DNA of 64,000 nt from Massilia soli. GTDB taxonomy: Bacteria > Pseudomonadota > Gammaproteobacteria > Burkholderiales > Burkholderiaceae_D. Positions within the stretch are counted from its first letter, which is position 1; each line of letters begins with the position of its first letter. Positions 16,771-25,172 of the stretch are shown piece by piece. The stretch spans positions 1 through 64,000 of the forward strand of contig NZ_JAFBIL020000009.1 in the NCBI RefSeq assembly GCF_016809835.1, given 5' to 3'. Below the pieces are notes generated by a model. That model was not told the origin of the DNA, did no database searches, and saw only the letters and a list, made by a program, of their open reading frames with translations. The translations under genes were made by a program, and so were the position numbers.

Positions 16771-16960
16771 CGGCTTCCAAAATAAGTTAACTAGCGTAAC
16801 TAGCATTGTCGCCGCTTCCCGCTGTCCCTTCCGTTAGCCAAGTCGCAGTTCAGGCAAGTTCAGCCGTTTAATTGGAAGCGCATTGTCATGCCGTTGAAAT
16901 AAATGCCCATTAGCATCTCGGCCTGTGCCAGCAGTTGCTGGCCGTTGCACAAGGACCAAG

Positions 16961-19672
16961 ATGGACAGGCAAGCGCTGAACGACCCTTTCCCTGCCGCCG
17001 GCGCGCGGGGCTCGCTGTTCGCGCTGCTGGTGTGGCCCGTCGCCGCACTGGTGCTGATGGCCGTGGTCTGGTCGATGACGCTGCTGCGCGCCAGCGATGA
17101 GCGCACCAAGGCCGAGCTGAACATCCGCCGCGAAGCGACCGCCGCGGCGCAGGCCTACGAGCAGTACGTCACGCGCTCGGTCGCGCAAATGGACCAGGTG
17201 TCGATGCAGCTGAAGCAGAGCTGGGAGCAGTCCAACGGGAAGTTGCGGCTTGAACACCTGGCGCGCGACGGAATGTTCCACGACAGCGCCTTTGTTTCGG
17301 TCAGCGTGGTCGATGCGAACGGCGTCGTGATCAGTTCGACGCGCGCCAGCGCGTTGCGCAGCTCGTATGCGCAGTCCGCGTTCTTCCTCTTTCACCGCAA
17401 CAACAACTCCAGCTCGCTCAATATCGACGCACCCGCCGACGCCGGCGCCAGGGTCCATGCGACGGTACTGTTCAGCCGCCGCCTCGATACCCGCGACGAC
17501 GAGTTCGACGGCGTCGTGGTGCTGACGGTGCCGTCCGATTACCTGACCTCGTTCTACATGCCGTCCGCGCTTGGCCGCGAGGGCATGGTGGCCACGGTTG
17601 GCACCGATACCGGCTTGCGGCTTGAACAGCAGGACACCGGTACCAGCGGCGCTGACAGCGCATTCCCGCGCGACGAGTCTTTGTGGTCGGCACCCGTCGG
17701 CGTGGCGGTGCTGGCGAGGGAAAACGGCTTCGCCGACGGCCAGGCGCGCTTCCTGGCCTGGCGCAGTTCGCAGGTCTATCCGCTGGTCGCGCTGGTGGCC
17801 TTGTCCAGGCGCGAAGCGATGGCCGCTGCGCAAGCGTACTGGATCGATGGCCGCAATAACGCCACCGTCGCGTCGCTGGCGCTGGCACTGATCGCCGCGC
17901 TGGCCACGGTGCTGTCGCGCCGTGCCGCCCAGCGCCATAGCGCGCAGGAGGATGTGCGCCTGGCCTATCGCACCGCAACGGAAAGCGCCAACGACGGCTT
18001 CTACATGGCCGCCGCGCTGCGCAACGGCGCTGGCCAGATCGTCGATTTCGAGATCGTCGACTGCAACGAACGCGGCGCCTATTTCTACGGCAAATCGCGC
18101 AGCGAACTGGTGGGGAGCCGGCTGTCGAGGATCGATACCGGCATCTACGGCGACGCGCTGCTCGAGACCTACCGCGCGGCGATGGCATCGGGTTTCCACG
18201 AGGACGAGCGGGAAATGCCGCCTGATAACCGGCTCAACATCAAGTGGGGACACCGCCGCCTGGTGCGCGTCGGCAATGGCCTTGCGGTTACCTTGCGCGA
18301 CATCAGCGAACGCAAGGCGCACGTGGTGGAGCTGGAGCGGCTCGCCAACGAAGACCTGCTGACCGGGCTGCCCAACCGTCACTGGCTGATGGCGTTCCTG
18401 CCCGGCGCGATGGCGGCCAGCCTTGCCGACGGGGCCGAGCTGTCCCTGCTGTTCATCGACCTCGACGAGTTCAAGCAGGTGAACGACCTGCACGGGCACG
18501 CCGTGGGCGACCAGCTGCTCAGGGCGGCGGGCGAGCGCCTGCGTGGCCTGCTGCGCCCGGGCGACCATGTGATCCGCTTCGGCGGCGATGAATTCATCGT
18601 GCTGCTGATGCCGTCCGAGGCCGAGCAGCAGGCGGCGCGCGTGGCCGAGCGCATCATCGCCGCCTTTGGCATGCCATTCCACCTGGGCGGGGAGCCGCTG
18701 CAAGTGGGCACATCGGTTGGCATCAGCGTGTTTCCGCGCGACGCGTCCGACGCGGCGTCGCTGATCAAGAACGGCGACATTGCCATGTACGCCGGCAAGA
18801 CCGACGGCAAGGGACAGTTCCGCTTCTTCGAGGCGTCGCAGTCGCGCCTGATCCAGAGCCGCCTGCAGCTGAAGCACCGGCTGATCGAAGCGATCGAACT
18901 GGACCAGTTCGTGCTGTACTACCAGCCGCGCGTCGACGCGCGCACGGGCAGGGTCTGCAGCATGGAAGCGCTGCTGCGCTGGATTCATCCGCAACATGGG
19001 CTGGTGTCGCCGCTGGAATTTATTCCGCTGGCAGAGACCAGCGGCCTGATCCTGCGCATCGGCGAGATGGTGATGGAAAAGGCGTGCCGCCAGATCGATG
19101 CGTGGCGCCGCCAGGGGCTGCCGGTGGTGCCGGTGTCCATCAATGTCTCGCCCAAGCAATTTGCGCGCGGCGAAGTACATCGCCAGCTGGCGGTGCACCT
19201 CGCGCGCCACGGGATTCCGCCGAGCTTGCTCGAAGTGGAGATCACGGAATCGGCCATGATGGGCGAGCAGGCTGAGGTGCTGGCGGAGCTGGGCGCGATC
19301 AGGTCGCTCGGCGTCAAGCTGCATGTCGACGATTTCGGCACCGGCTATTCGTCGCTGTCGCAGCTGCAGAAGCTGAGGATGGATGTGCTGAAGGTGGACC
19401 GGGCGTTCACGTCGGAACTGGGCAACTCGCGCGAAGGCCGGGTGTTCTTCCAGGCGATCGTGTCGATGGCGCATGCGCTGGGCATGGTGGTTGTTGCGGA
19501 AGGCGTCGAAACGGGTGAGCAGCTGACGATCTTGCAGGAGTTGGGTTGCAACGAGGTGCAGGGCTATTACCTGGCGCGGCCGCTGCCGGCGGCGGCGATC
19601 CCCGCGGTGCTCATGCAAGGCAATTTGTTCGTCAAACCGGCAGTGGCGATCGCGGCTGCCGCGTTGGCATGA
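16961..19672 (+). CDS. Membrane-anchored GGDEF-EAL protein with extracytoplasmic sensor and PAS-like region
   Basis: This 903-aa c-di-GMP enzyme has two membrane segments (about residues 18-40 and 305-325) flanking a periplasmic Cache/dCACHE-like sensor. A PAS-like region (TESANDGFYMAAALRN to LRDISERKA) follows, then GGDEF and EAL domains. The cyclase motif GGDEF (541-545) and the phosphodiesterase motif EALLRW (from 669), with DDFGTGYSS further on, are intact, so either activity is possible. No RxxD inhibitory site stands directly before GGDEF (RPGDHVIRF is the nearest match). The ATG at 16961 has AAGGA upstream. Confidence 0.9.
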   Translation: MDRQALNDPFPAAGARGSLFALLVWPVAALVLMAVVWSMTLLRASDERTKAELNIRREATAAAQAYEQYVTRSVAQMDQVSMQLKQSWEQSNGKLRLEHLARDGMFHDSAFVSVSVVDANGVVISSTRASALRSSYAQSAFFLFHRNNNSSSLNIDAPADAGARVHATVLFSRRLDTRDDEFDGVVVLTVPSDYLTSFYMPSALGREGMVATVGTDTGLRLEQQDTGTSGADSAFPRDESLWSAPVGVAVLARENGFADGQARFLAWRSSQVYPLVALVALSRREAMAAAQAYWIDGRNNATVASLALALIAALATVLSRRAAQRHSAQEDVRLAYRTATESANDGFYMAAALRNGAGQIVDFEIVDCNERGAYFYGKSRSELVGSRLSRIDTGIYGDALLETYRAAMASGFHEDEREMPPDNRLNIKWGHRRLVRVGNGLAVTLRDISERKAHVVELERLANEDLLTGLPNRHWLMAFLPGAMAASLADGAELSLLFIDLDEFKQVNDLHGHAVGDQLLRAAGERLRGLLRPGDHVIRFGGDEFIVLLMPSEAEQQAARVAERIIAAFGMPFHLGGEPLQVGTSVGISVFPRDASDAASLIKNGDIAMYAGKTDGKGQFRFFEASQSRLIQSRLQLKHRLIEAIELDQFVLYYQPRVDARTGRVCSMEALLRWIHPQHGLVSPLEFIPLAETSGLILRIGEMVMEKACRQIDAWRRQGLPVVPVSINVSPKQFARGEVHRQLAVHLARHGIPPSLLEVEITESAMMGEQAEVLAELGAIRSLGVKLHVDDFGTGYSSLSQLQKLRMDVLKVDRAFTSELGNSREGRVFFQAIVSMAHALGMVVVAEGVETGEQLTILQELGCNEVQGYYLARPLPAAAIPAVLMQGNLFVKPAVAIAAAALA

Positions 19673-19698
19673 GCGCTGGCCTGGGCCGCACCGGCTCG

Positions 19699-20172
19699 CT
19701 ACGGGCGCAGCGTCACGTAGAGCGTGCCCAGCAAAAAACCGGCAAGCGCTGCCGCTGCGCAGACAGCCAGCCATAGCAGCATGCGCCACAGCCTGTCCTT
19801 GCGCGCCTCCTTGTATGCGCGCTGCTGGTCAAAAGCGCGGCGATGCAACGTGCGCCGCAACATCCATTCGTCGGGCGACCTGTAGCGGTTGAAATGCTCG
19901 CTGTAGACGCTGGCGTTCAGCACCGACGCCACTTTGAACATGGCAGCGATTAGTTCTTTCGACGGCGACGCCGCGGCGGCGATGCCAAAACGGTCCAGGC
20001 GCAGCGTCGCGCGCCTGTCTGTTCTCAGGCGCACCACGTGGGCGCTGCGGCGCGACGAAGCGGTGGGGTCGATGACTAGGTCCTCGCACTGTCCGACGGC
20101 CGACAGCCATGCTTCCTCGGAAATAGGCGATTTCCGCAAGCCATCGAGTGCAATATAGACGTAGTTGGTCAT
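19699..20172 (-). CDS. Hypothetical protein with C-terminal membrane anchor
   Basis: This 157-aa protein of unknown function has a soluble N-terminal region (MTNYVYIALDGLRKS). A basic stretch (RRTLHRRAFDQQRAYKEARKDRLWR) and one C-terminal hydrophobic segment (MLLWLAVCAAAALAGFLLGTLYV) follow. The arrangement suggests a tail-anchored inner-membrane protein facing the cytoplasm. It is convergent with the GGDEF-EAL gene and divergent from the MarR gene. I do not recognise a family. Confidence 0.6.
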   Translation of the reverse strand: MTNYVYIALDGLRKSPISEEAWLSAVGQCEDLVIDPTASSRRSAHVVRLRTDRRATLRLDRFGIAAAASPSKELIAAMFKVASVLNASVYSEHFNRYRSPDEWMLRRTLHRRAFDQQRAYKEARKDRLWRMLLWLAVCAAAALAGFLLGTLYVTLRP

Positions 20173-20259
20173 CCTGGTTCCGCAGAGTTATCGGAAGGTC
20201 AACATCAATATACGCCTCTACTGCGGCGTCATGTCAAAAATAGATCAGCTCCTATTTGT

Positions 20260-20271
20260 ATAAGCGCTTAT
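20260..20271. promoter_or_regulatory. Palindromic operator candidate of the MarR gene
   Basis: A perfect 12-bp palindrome ATAAGCGCTTAT lies 22 bp before the MarR start codon. It extends outward with TTT on the left and AAA on the right after two non-matching bases on each side. Its size and place fit a MarR-type autoregulatory operator. Confidence 0.55.
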
Positions 20272-20293
20272 TAAAAGCTGCTACACTTACCGC

Positions 20294-20785
20294 ATGAAAC
20301 AAGGACTCGGAACCCAGCTGCGGCATTTGATCGATCTTCTCGATGGCGATGTCGCGCAACAATACAAAGACGCCGGGCTTGACTATCGGCCGCGCTACAC
20401 GCCTATCGTACGGGCACTGGAGGCGCTCGGCACGGCCAGCATCGGCCAGCTTGCCGATGCCGCCGGCATCACCCAGCCTGCCGCGACCCAGACCGTCAAC
20501 CTGATGAAAAAGGATGGCCTGGTCGCTGCGCAGCCGGGACCTGATGGGCGGCAACGCCTGGTCACCCTCAGCGCCCAGGGGAGAGCGTTGTTGCCGGCCC
20601 TAAAGGCCTGTTGGGCGGCCACACAAGCCGCCGCTGAGGGTCTCGATGCGCAACTCGCGATGCCGCTGTCGCGCATTGTCGACGAAGCAATTCTCGCGCT
20701 GGAGGAGCAATCCTTCCATGCGCGCATTTCCGAAGCGCGCACGCGCCTCGTTCCAGCCAGCCAACCGAAGGGAAACAAGACATGA
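20294..20785 (+). CDS. MarR family transcriptional regulator
   Basis: This 163-aa winged-helix protein matches MarR: ALEALGTASIGQLADAAGITQPAATQTVNLMKKDGLVAAQPGPDGRQRLVTLSAQGRALLPAL covers the DNA-binding helices and wing. A C-terminal dimerisation helix follows. Its stop overlaps the start of the CPBP protease gene by 4 bp, so the two are coupled. A palindrome at 20260-20271 is a likely binding site. Confidence 0.88.
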   Translation: MKQGLGTQLRHLIDLLDGDVAQQYKDAGLDYRPRYTPIVRALEALGTASIGQLADAAGITQPAATQTVNLMKKDGLVAAQPGPDGRQRLVTLSAQGRALLPALKACWAATQAAAEGLDAQLAMPLSRIVDEAILALEEQSFHARISEARTRLVPASQPKGNKT

Positions 20786-21657
20786 CCACAATGATCCACC
20801 CCGCGCCAGCACGCCAGCCACTGGGGCGCCGTCTGCTGAACTTTCCGTTGACGAGGATCGTTCTCGCCTCGCTGCTGGCTGTGGCGACTGCTTTCATCAT
20901 GTTCGCGCTGGCCAAGGCCGTCGCGGTCAAGGAGGCCCGCATCATCTGGCCACAGTTGCTGGCCGCTGTGGCCGTCCTCGCGGCCTACTGGGGCTATGTG
21001 CGTGTCGTCGAGAAGCGCCCGGCAACCGAGCTGTCACGCTTCCGGGCGTTGCCGGAACTCGGTATCGGCCTGCTGATCGGGGCGGCCATGGTCGCAGCGG
21101 AAATCGCTGTCCTGTACGCGCTGGGGAACTACCAGATCACCGGGACCAATGCCTGGACCATCGCGCTGGCGCAGCCGCTGGCCGTCATGGTCTTTGTCGG
21201 CGTGATCGAGGAAGTGATTGGACGCGGCGTTATTTTCCGGATCACCGAAGAGTCGCTCGGGAGCTGGGCAGCCGTCGTGATCTCGGCGCTGATCTTCGGC
21301 CTGGCGCACTTGCCGGGCGAGGGCGCCGGCATCCTTGCGATCTTCAACACGGTCGTCGCGGGCGCGTTTTTTGCGGCCGCCTACATGCTCACGCGCCGTC
21401 TCTGGCTCTGCATCGGCATCCACATCGCCTGGAACTATACGCTTGGCTCGGTGTTTTCGATCGCCGTATCGGGAAATGAAAGCAAGGGCTTCCTGATCGG
21501 AAAACTGAGCGGTCCGGAATGGCTCACAGGCGGCACGTATGGCCTGGAAGCGTCGCTGCTGACCTTGCTGACCCTGGTCCTGGCCGGCGGCGTGATGTTC
21601 CAGATGGCCCATGCACGCGGCAACGTGCTTGCGCGCAAGCGCGGTCGCGCCGCTTGA
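20782..21657 (+). CDS. CPBP family intramembrane glutamic endopeptidase
   Basis: This 291-aa polytopic membrane protein contains the CPBP (CAAX-protease/bacteriocin-processing) motifs: EEVIGRGVIFR, giving the EExxxR signature, then FGLAHLPGEG and IGIHIAWNYTLG with the later catalytic His/Asn positions. Such proteins cleave within membranes, and some confer bacteriocin self-immunity. It is coupled by an ATGA overlap to the MarR regulator. The substrate is unknown. Confidence 0.87.
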   Translation: MTTMIHPAPARQPLGRRLLNFPLTRIVLASLLAVATAFIMFALAKAVAVKEARIIWPQLLAAVAVLAAYWGYVRVVEKRPATELSRFRALPELGIGLLIGAAMVAAEIAVLYALGNYQITGTNAWTIALAQPLAVMVFVGVIEEVIGRGVIFRITEESLGSWAAVVISALIFGLAHLPGEGAGILAIFNTVVAGAFFAAAYMLTRRLWLCIGIHIAWNYTLGSVFSIAVSGNESKGFLIGKLSGPEWLTGGTYGLEASLLTLLTLVLAGGVMFQMAHARGNVLARKRGRAA

Positions 21658-21661
21658 TGCC

Positions 21662-21688
21662 GGCAGGCGCGGCATCTGCCGCGCTGCC
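21662..21688. terminator. Stem-loop between convergent genes
   Basis: GGCAG-CGCGGCA pairs with TGCCGCG-CTGCC across a minimal loop, with one bulged G at 21667. It separates the convergent CPBP and yghU genes. No T-tract follows on either side, so a bidirectional termination role is only possible. Confidence 0.35.
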
Positions 21689-21708
21689 GACGGAGGTGTT
21701 CGCCGACT

Positions 21709-22551
21709 TCAGTCCAGGTCTGACGCCTGGTGCCGCTCGGCGACCTGTTCCTCGGGCGCGCCGCGCACGCGATTGACCTTGCGTCCGCGGACAACCGCCG
21801 GGCGCGCGCCGACTTCATCGGCCCAGCGCTTGACGTTGCGGTATTCATGCACCGACAGGAACTCGGCCGCTTCGTACATCTCGCCGCGCACCATGCCGCC
21901 GTACCAGGGCCAGATCGCCATGTCGGCGATGGTGTAGTCATCGCCAGCAATGAAGCGCTTGTCGGCCAGTTGACGATCGAGGACGTCAAGCTGGCGCTTG
22001 GTTTCCATCGCATACCGGTCGATCGGGTAGGCGAGCTTTTCCGGGGCGTAGGCGTAAAAGTGGCCGAATCCACCGCCGACGAACGGTGCCGAGCCCATCT
22101 GCCAGAACAGCCAGTTGAGCGTTTCGGTGCGCGCCGCACCGTCTTTCGGCAGGAAGGCGTCGAATTTCTCGGCCAGATACATCAGGATGGAGCCGGATTC
22201 GAAGACGCGCAAAGGCTTGCCGCCGCCATGGTCGACCATCGCGGGGATTTTCGAGTTGGGATTGATCTCGACAAAGCCGCTGGAGAACTGGTCGCCTTCG
22301 TTAATCCGGATCAGCCAGGCATCGTACTCGGCGCCGGCATGCCCAAGCGCCAGCAGTTCTTCGAGCATGATGGTCACTTTCACGCCATTCGGCGTGCCGA
22401 GCGAATACAGCTGGATCGGATGTTTGCCGACCGGAAGCGCCTTGTCATGGGTGGCGCCGGACACCGGGCGGTTGATGCTGGCAAACGTACCGCCGGACGA
22501 CGCCGGCGGCACCCAGACCGCTGGCGGAACATACTTCGCGTGATCAGACAT
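21709..22551 (-). CDS. yghU: Glutathione-dependent disulfide-bond oxidoreductase (YghU type)
   Basis: This 280-aa glutathione-S-transferase-fold protein of the Nu class matches E. coli YghU in length and motifs. It has YVPPAVW at the start, the GSH-binding thioredoxin domain (LYSLGTPNGVKVTIMLEEL, INPNSKIPAMVDH, FESGSILMYLAEKF), GGFGHFYAYAPEK, and the helical domain with DYTIADMAIWPWYG. It should reduce disulfides or organic peroxides with glutathione in the cytoplasm. Confidence 0.92.
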   Translation of the reverse strand: MSDHAKYVPPAVWVPPASSGGTFASINRPVSGATHDKALPVGKHPIQLYSLGTPNGVKVTIMLEELLALGHAGAEYDAWLIRINEGDQFSSGFVEINPNSKIPAMVDHGGGKPLRVFESGSILMYLAEKFDAFLPKDGAARTETLNWLFWQMGSAPFVGGGFGHFYAYAPEKLAYPIDRYAMETKRQLDVLDRQLADKRFIAGDDYTIADMAIWPWYGGMVRGEMYEAAEFLSVHEYRNVKRWADEVGARPAVVRGRKVNRVRGAPEEQVAERHQASDLD

Positions 22552-22611
22552 CCATCTCTCCTTTGTCGGCTAATCCAAATATTGTAGCCTTAGCCGGGGA
22601 TCCTCACAGGA

Positions 22612-22641
22612 GACGCAAAAAGCCCCTGGCGGGCAGGGGCT
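22612..22641 (-). terminator. Rho-independent terminator after the GIN-domain gene
   Basis: On the minus strand AGCCCCTG (22641-22634) pairs with CAGGGGCT (22628-22621) across a 5-nt loop and is followed by TTTTGCG. It ends the transcript of the gene at 22673-23296. Confidence 0.8.
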
Positions 22642-22672
22642 TGGCGAGCGGGCGCCGCGCGGCGGCTGGCGG

Positions 22673-23296
22673 TCAGCGCGCCGCCGTCACGCTGCCGATG
22701 CCGGACACCGATTTGTTCACGATCTTCGGGTTGCCGTAATAGGTCAGGTTGCCCATGCCTTCGACATCGGCGGTCAGCTTTTCGCTGGCGTAGATCGACA
22801 CCGAGCCAATCCCTTCGAAACTGACATCCGCTTCCTGGGCGATCAGGCCCCTGGTGTCGACTTCGCCCACGCCTTCGGCCTCGATGCGCAGATGGCGCAC
22901 CTTGCCGTTGATGACCAGGCTGCCGGCGCCCGTATAGTCGACGTCCAGGCGGTCGCCTTGCACATTGTTCAGCCGCGCCAGGCCTGCGCCCTCGGCGTCG
23001 AAGCTGGTCAGCGTGGGCATCGACACGACCACGCGGTCGTGCTTCTTGAGGTTGATGTTTTTGCCTTCCTCGGTGCTGATGCGCAGCTCGCCGTTGACGA
23101 CCCGGGTCGTCACCCGGTTGATGAACCTGGCGTCGCCCTGCACCGACACGGAGAATGGCTTGCCGGCGTCGACCACCAGGTTCATCGCGCCGGAAATGGC
23201 GATCTTCTTGAACTGGCCGACGGTGCGGGTCTGTTCGTCGGCATGTGCGGTGACCGAGGCGAGGCACAGGACGAGGGCAAGGGTTGAACGCAGCAT
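22673..23296 (-). CDS. GIN domain (DUF2807) secreted protein
   Basis: This 207-aa exported protein has the signal peptide MLRSTLALVLCLASVTAHA. A repetitive beta-rich domain follows (KKIAISGAMNLVVDAG, VVVSMPTLTSFDAEGAG, VDYTGAGSLVINGK, VSFEGIGSVSIYASEKL), typical of the putative auto-transporter adhesin head GIN domain. The role is unknown; it is probably periplasmic or surface-attached. The ATG at 23296 has CCGGAG upstream and begins the signal peptide. A longer overlapping frame is ignored. Confidence 0.85.
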   Translation of the reverse strand: MLRSTLALVLCLASVTAHADEQTRTVGQFKKIAISGAMNLVVDAGKPFSVSVQGDARFINRVTTRVVNGELRISTEEGKNINLKKHDRVVVSMPTLTSFDAEGAGLARLNNVQGDRLDVDYTGAGSLVINGKVRHLRIEAEGVGEVDTRGLIAQEADVSFEGIGSVSIYASEKLTADVEGMGNLTYYGNPKIVNKSVSGIGSVTAAR

Positions 23297-23584
23297 GTTT
23301 ATCTCCGGAAAAATTTGGTATGCATTCGATTCTACGGATTGGACCGGTCGTGTGCGCATGTTTGCGATGAACTGTAGAAAACACGGTCTCAAGGGTCGCG
23401 CCGGGCGCCTTTGCGGTTGCCGATGCCGCTGAACAGGGATTGCCCCATGGGAATATTGTGCCAGTTGCTTGAGGCGCTTTCAATCGCGCGCTGGTTCAAT
23501 CGTAGTAGACTTTGCCGTTCAAAATTTAACTTGGGATGTCAGCTGGCGCACACAGGGATAAGGGCGCGGGATTTGAAGGGAAAC

Positions 23585-23944
23585 ATGAGCAAAAATATAC
23601 TGGATGCGCTGGTCGATCTGGCGGAGGACAGGGTGCGCGCGGCACAGAAGGTGCATCAGGCAAAGCGGAAGCGATGGCGCCTGATTTGTGGTGAGCTGTA
23701 TATGAATTCGAATCAGGGCAGGGTGGCGATCGCCCGCGCCAATGCGGAGCGAATGAGCGCCGCACAATGGCGCAACGTCATGGTGCAAGCGGTGCAGCGC
23801 GGCGATGCGCGCGTGCTAGAGTCGCTGGCCGAGCGTCTCGGCAAGAGCGAGTTAGCGGTAAGTATCTTGCGTGCCAAGGGGTACGGTGCGCACGGACAGT
23901 CGATTGACTTGACGGTGCGCGACATACCCAGCCGAAACGACTAA
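23585..23944 (+). CDS. Hypothetical helical basic protein
   Basis: This 119-aa protein is not recognised. It is rich in Arg, Lys and Ala and looks all-helical (ILDALVDLAEDRVRAAQKVHQAKRKRWR, then VAIARANAERMSAAQWRNVMVQAVQ). There is no signal peptide or membrane segment. The ATG at 23585 is preceded by GAAGGGAAAC, a good ribosome-binding site, which supports it as a real gene. The product could bind nucleic acid, but there is no direct evidence. Confidence 0.6.
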   Translation: MSKNILDALVDLAEDRVRAAQKVHQAKRKRWRLICGELYMNSNQGRVAIARANAERMSAAQWRNVMVQAVQRGDARVLESLAERLGKSELAVSILRAKGYGAHGQSIDLTVRDIPSRND

Positions 23945-23951
23945 ACGACGC

Positions 23952-24056
23952 TTACCAGCGGCGCATGCCGGAACGCACATTGACCGGCTTGATTCCGCGG
24001 CCGGAGAATTTGCGCCAAAGGTAACCGGCCAGTGCCATCATGATCATTTTGCGCAT
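23952..24056 (-). CDS. Small membrane-associated peptide (34 aa)
   Basis: The short frame reads MRKMIMMALAGYLWRKFSGR, then GIKPVNVRSGMRRW. It has a good Shine-Dalgarno (AAGGAA, 6 nt before the ATG) and a hydrophobic N-terminal helix flanked by basic residues. It ends 8 bp from the convergent gene at 23585. Size, composition and ribosome-binding site suggest a small expressed membrane peptide. The function is unknown. Confidence 0.45.
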   Translation of the reverse strand: MRKMIMMALAGYLWRKFSGRGIKPVNVRSGMRRW

Positions 24057-24291
24057 ATAAGTTCCTTTAATGGTGCCGGATTGGGAAGTCGGTGTGCTGG
24101 CGTGCATAGTTGCTGCGCCAAACAGTACAGACATCATTCTAGATGGACTGCAACGAATTTTCGGTAGGCACACGGGACGATTGCGCGTGGGATTTGTCCG
24201 ACCTACTTTCTCGGGCGAATGCACCGATTCCACGGGCATACATCGGTCCAGACTGTCTTACCCCTTGTGTCATTTGACATATTGACGCATT

Positions 24292-24322
24292 TTCCAAAGT
24301 AGATGAAAGTATGTCAAAGTAG
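24292..24322. promoter_or_regulatory. Three AAAGTA direct repeats with exact 10-bp phasing
   Basis: AAAGTA occurs at 24296-24301, 24306-24311 and 24316-24321, exactly one helical turn apart. The first and third copies are extended to CAAAGTAG. Tandem direct repeats on one DNA face are typical for OmpR/PhoB-type regulators, and such a gene follows at 24394. Otherwise the 337-bp gap 24057-24393 holds only a GCAGCA/TGCTGC stem (24341-24358). Confidence 0.65.
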
Positions 24323-24393
24323 CCATGTTCGGATGATATCGCAGCACGCGTATGCTGCGGACACCGGTGACTTACCTGACCGAGAGAGCCTTG

Positions 24394-25134
24394 ATGCCGT
24401 CCACGACCGTGACCTTGCCGGTTCATGCGTTGATTGTCGATGGAGACAGCGGGGTCCGCGCGTCGCTCGCCAGCTACCTTGCCGAGAACGAGCTGCGTGT
24501 CAGCACCCTGCCGGATGGACGCGGGCTTGACGACGCCCTGAGGCGCGAAATTTTCGACATCCTCATCCTCAACCCGAAGCTGGGCGGCGAGGATGCAATG
24601 CCGGTCCTGCGCCAGGTACGCGACGAATACAATATCCCGATCATCCTTATCACCGGACGCGACGAGGAGGCCGACCGCGTCATGTGGCTTGAGCTGGGCG
24701 CGGACGATTACCTGAGCAAGCCCGTGTCGCCGCGCGAATTGCTGGCCCGCATACGGGCGCTGTTGCGGCGCGCGCGCTCGAACCAGACAGTGGCGCAAGG
24801 ACTGGCGCGGGTGCGTGCCTATCGCTTCGCCGGGTTCGAGCTGAATGTCTGGCTGCATCGCCTGGTGACGCCGGACGGCAAGGTCATCGCGCTTACCAAC
24901 GCGGAGTTCCACTTGCTGGCGGCATTTCTCGCCGCGCCGCAACGCGTGCTGTCGCGCGAGCAACTGCTCGACCTGTCGCGCGTGCACAGCGCCGAAGTGT
25001 ACGACCGCGCCATCGATGTCCAGGTCGGACGGCTACGCAGGAAACTCGAAGCCAATTCCATCCACGATGGCCTGATCCACACCGACCGCGGGGCGGGATA
25101 CTCGCTGAATGTGGCGGTCGACATCATCCAGTAG
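24394..25134 (+). CDS. OmpR-family response regulator with degenerate receiver domain
   Basis: This 246-aa protein has an N-terminal receiver fold (about 10-125) and a C-terminal winged helix (about 140-240, with LTNAEFHLLAAFLAAPQRVLSREQLLD and AIDVQVGRLRRKLE). The phosphoacceptor Asp is replaced by Asn60 (ILILNPKL). The acidic pair is also broken (VDGD, Gly17), although Thr87 and Lys109 remain. It probably works without classical phosphorylation. No histidine kinase gene is adjacent. An in-frame ATG at 24352 would add 14 residues. Three phased AAAGTA repeats lie upstream. Confidence 0.88.
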   Translation: MPSTTVTLPVHALIVDGDSGVRASLASYLAENELRVSTLPDGRGLDDALRREIFDILILNPKLGGEDAMPVLRQVRDEYNIPIILITGRDEEADRVMWLELGADDYLSKPVSPRELLARIRALLRRARSNQTVAQGLARVRAYRFAGFELNVWLHRLVTPDGKVIALTNAEFHLLAAFLAAPQRVLSREQLLDLSRVHSAEVYDRAIDVQVGRLRRKLEANSIHDGLIHTDRGAGYSLNVAVDIIQ

Positions 25135-25172
25135 CGGCAGCTCGCTGGCCGCCGCGGCCGTTGCTGCGACGG

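Noticed and set aside
16910-19789. A 959-codon minus-strand open frame opposite the GGDEF-EAL gene
   Set aside because: Antisense shadow: low-complexity His/Arg/Gln-rich product, no domain, no ribosome-binding site; the plus-strand gene has clear motifs.
22590-23483. Overlapping 297-codon frame in the GIN-domain region
   Set aside because: It lacks family features; the frame 22673-23296 has a signal peptide, a GIN domain and a ribosome-binding site.
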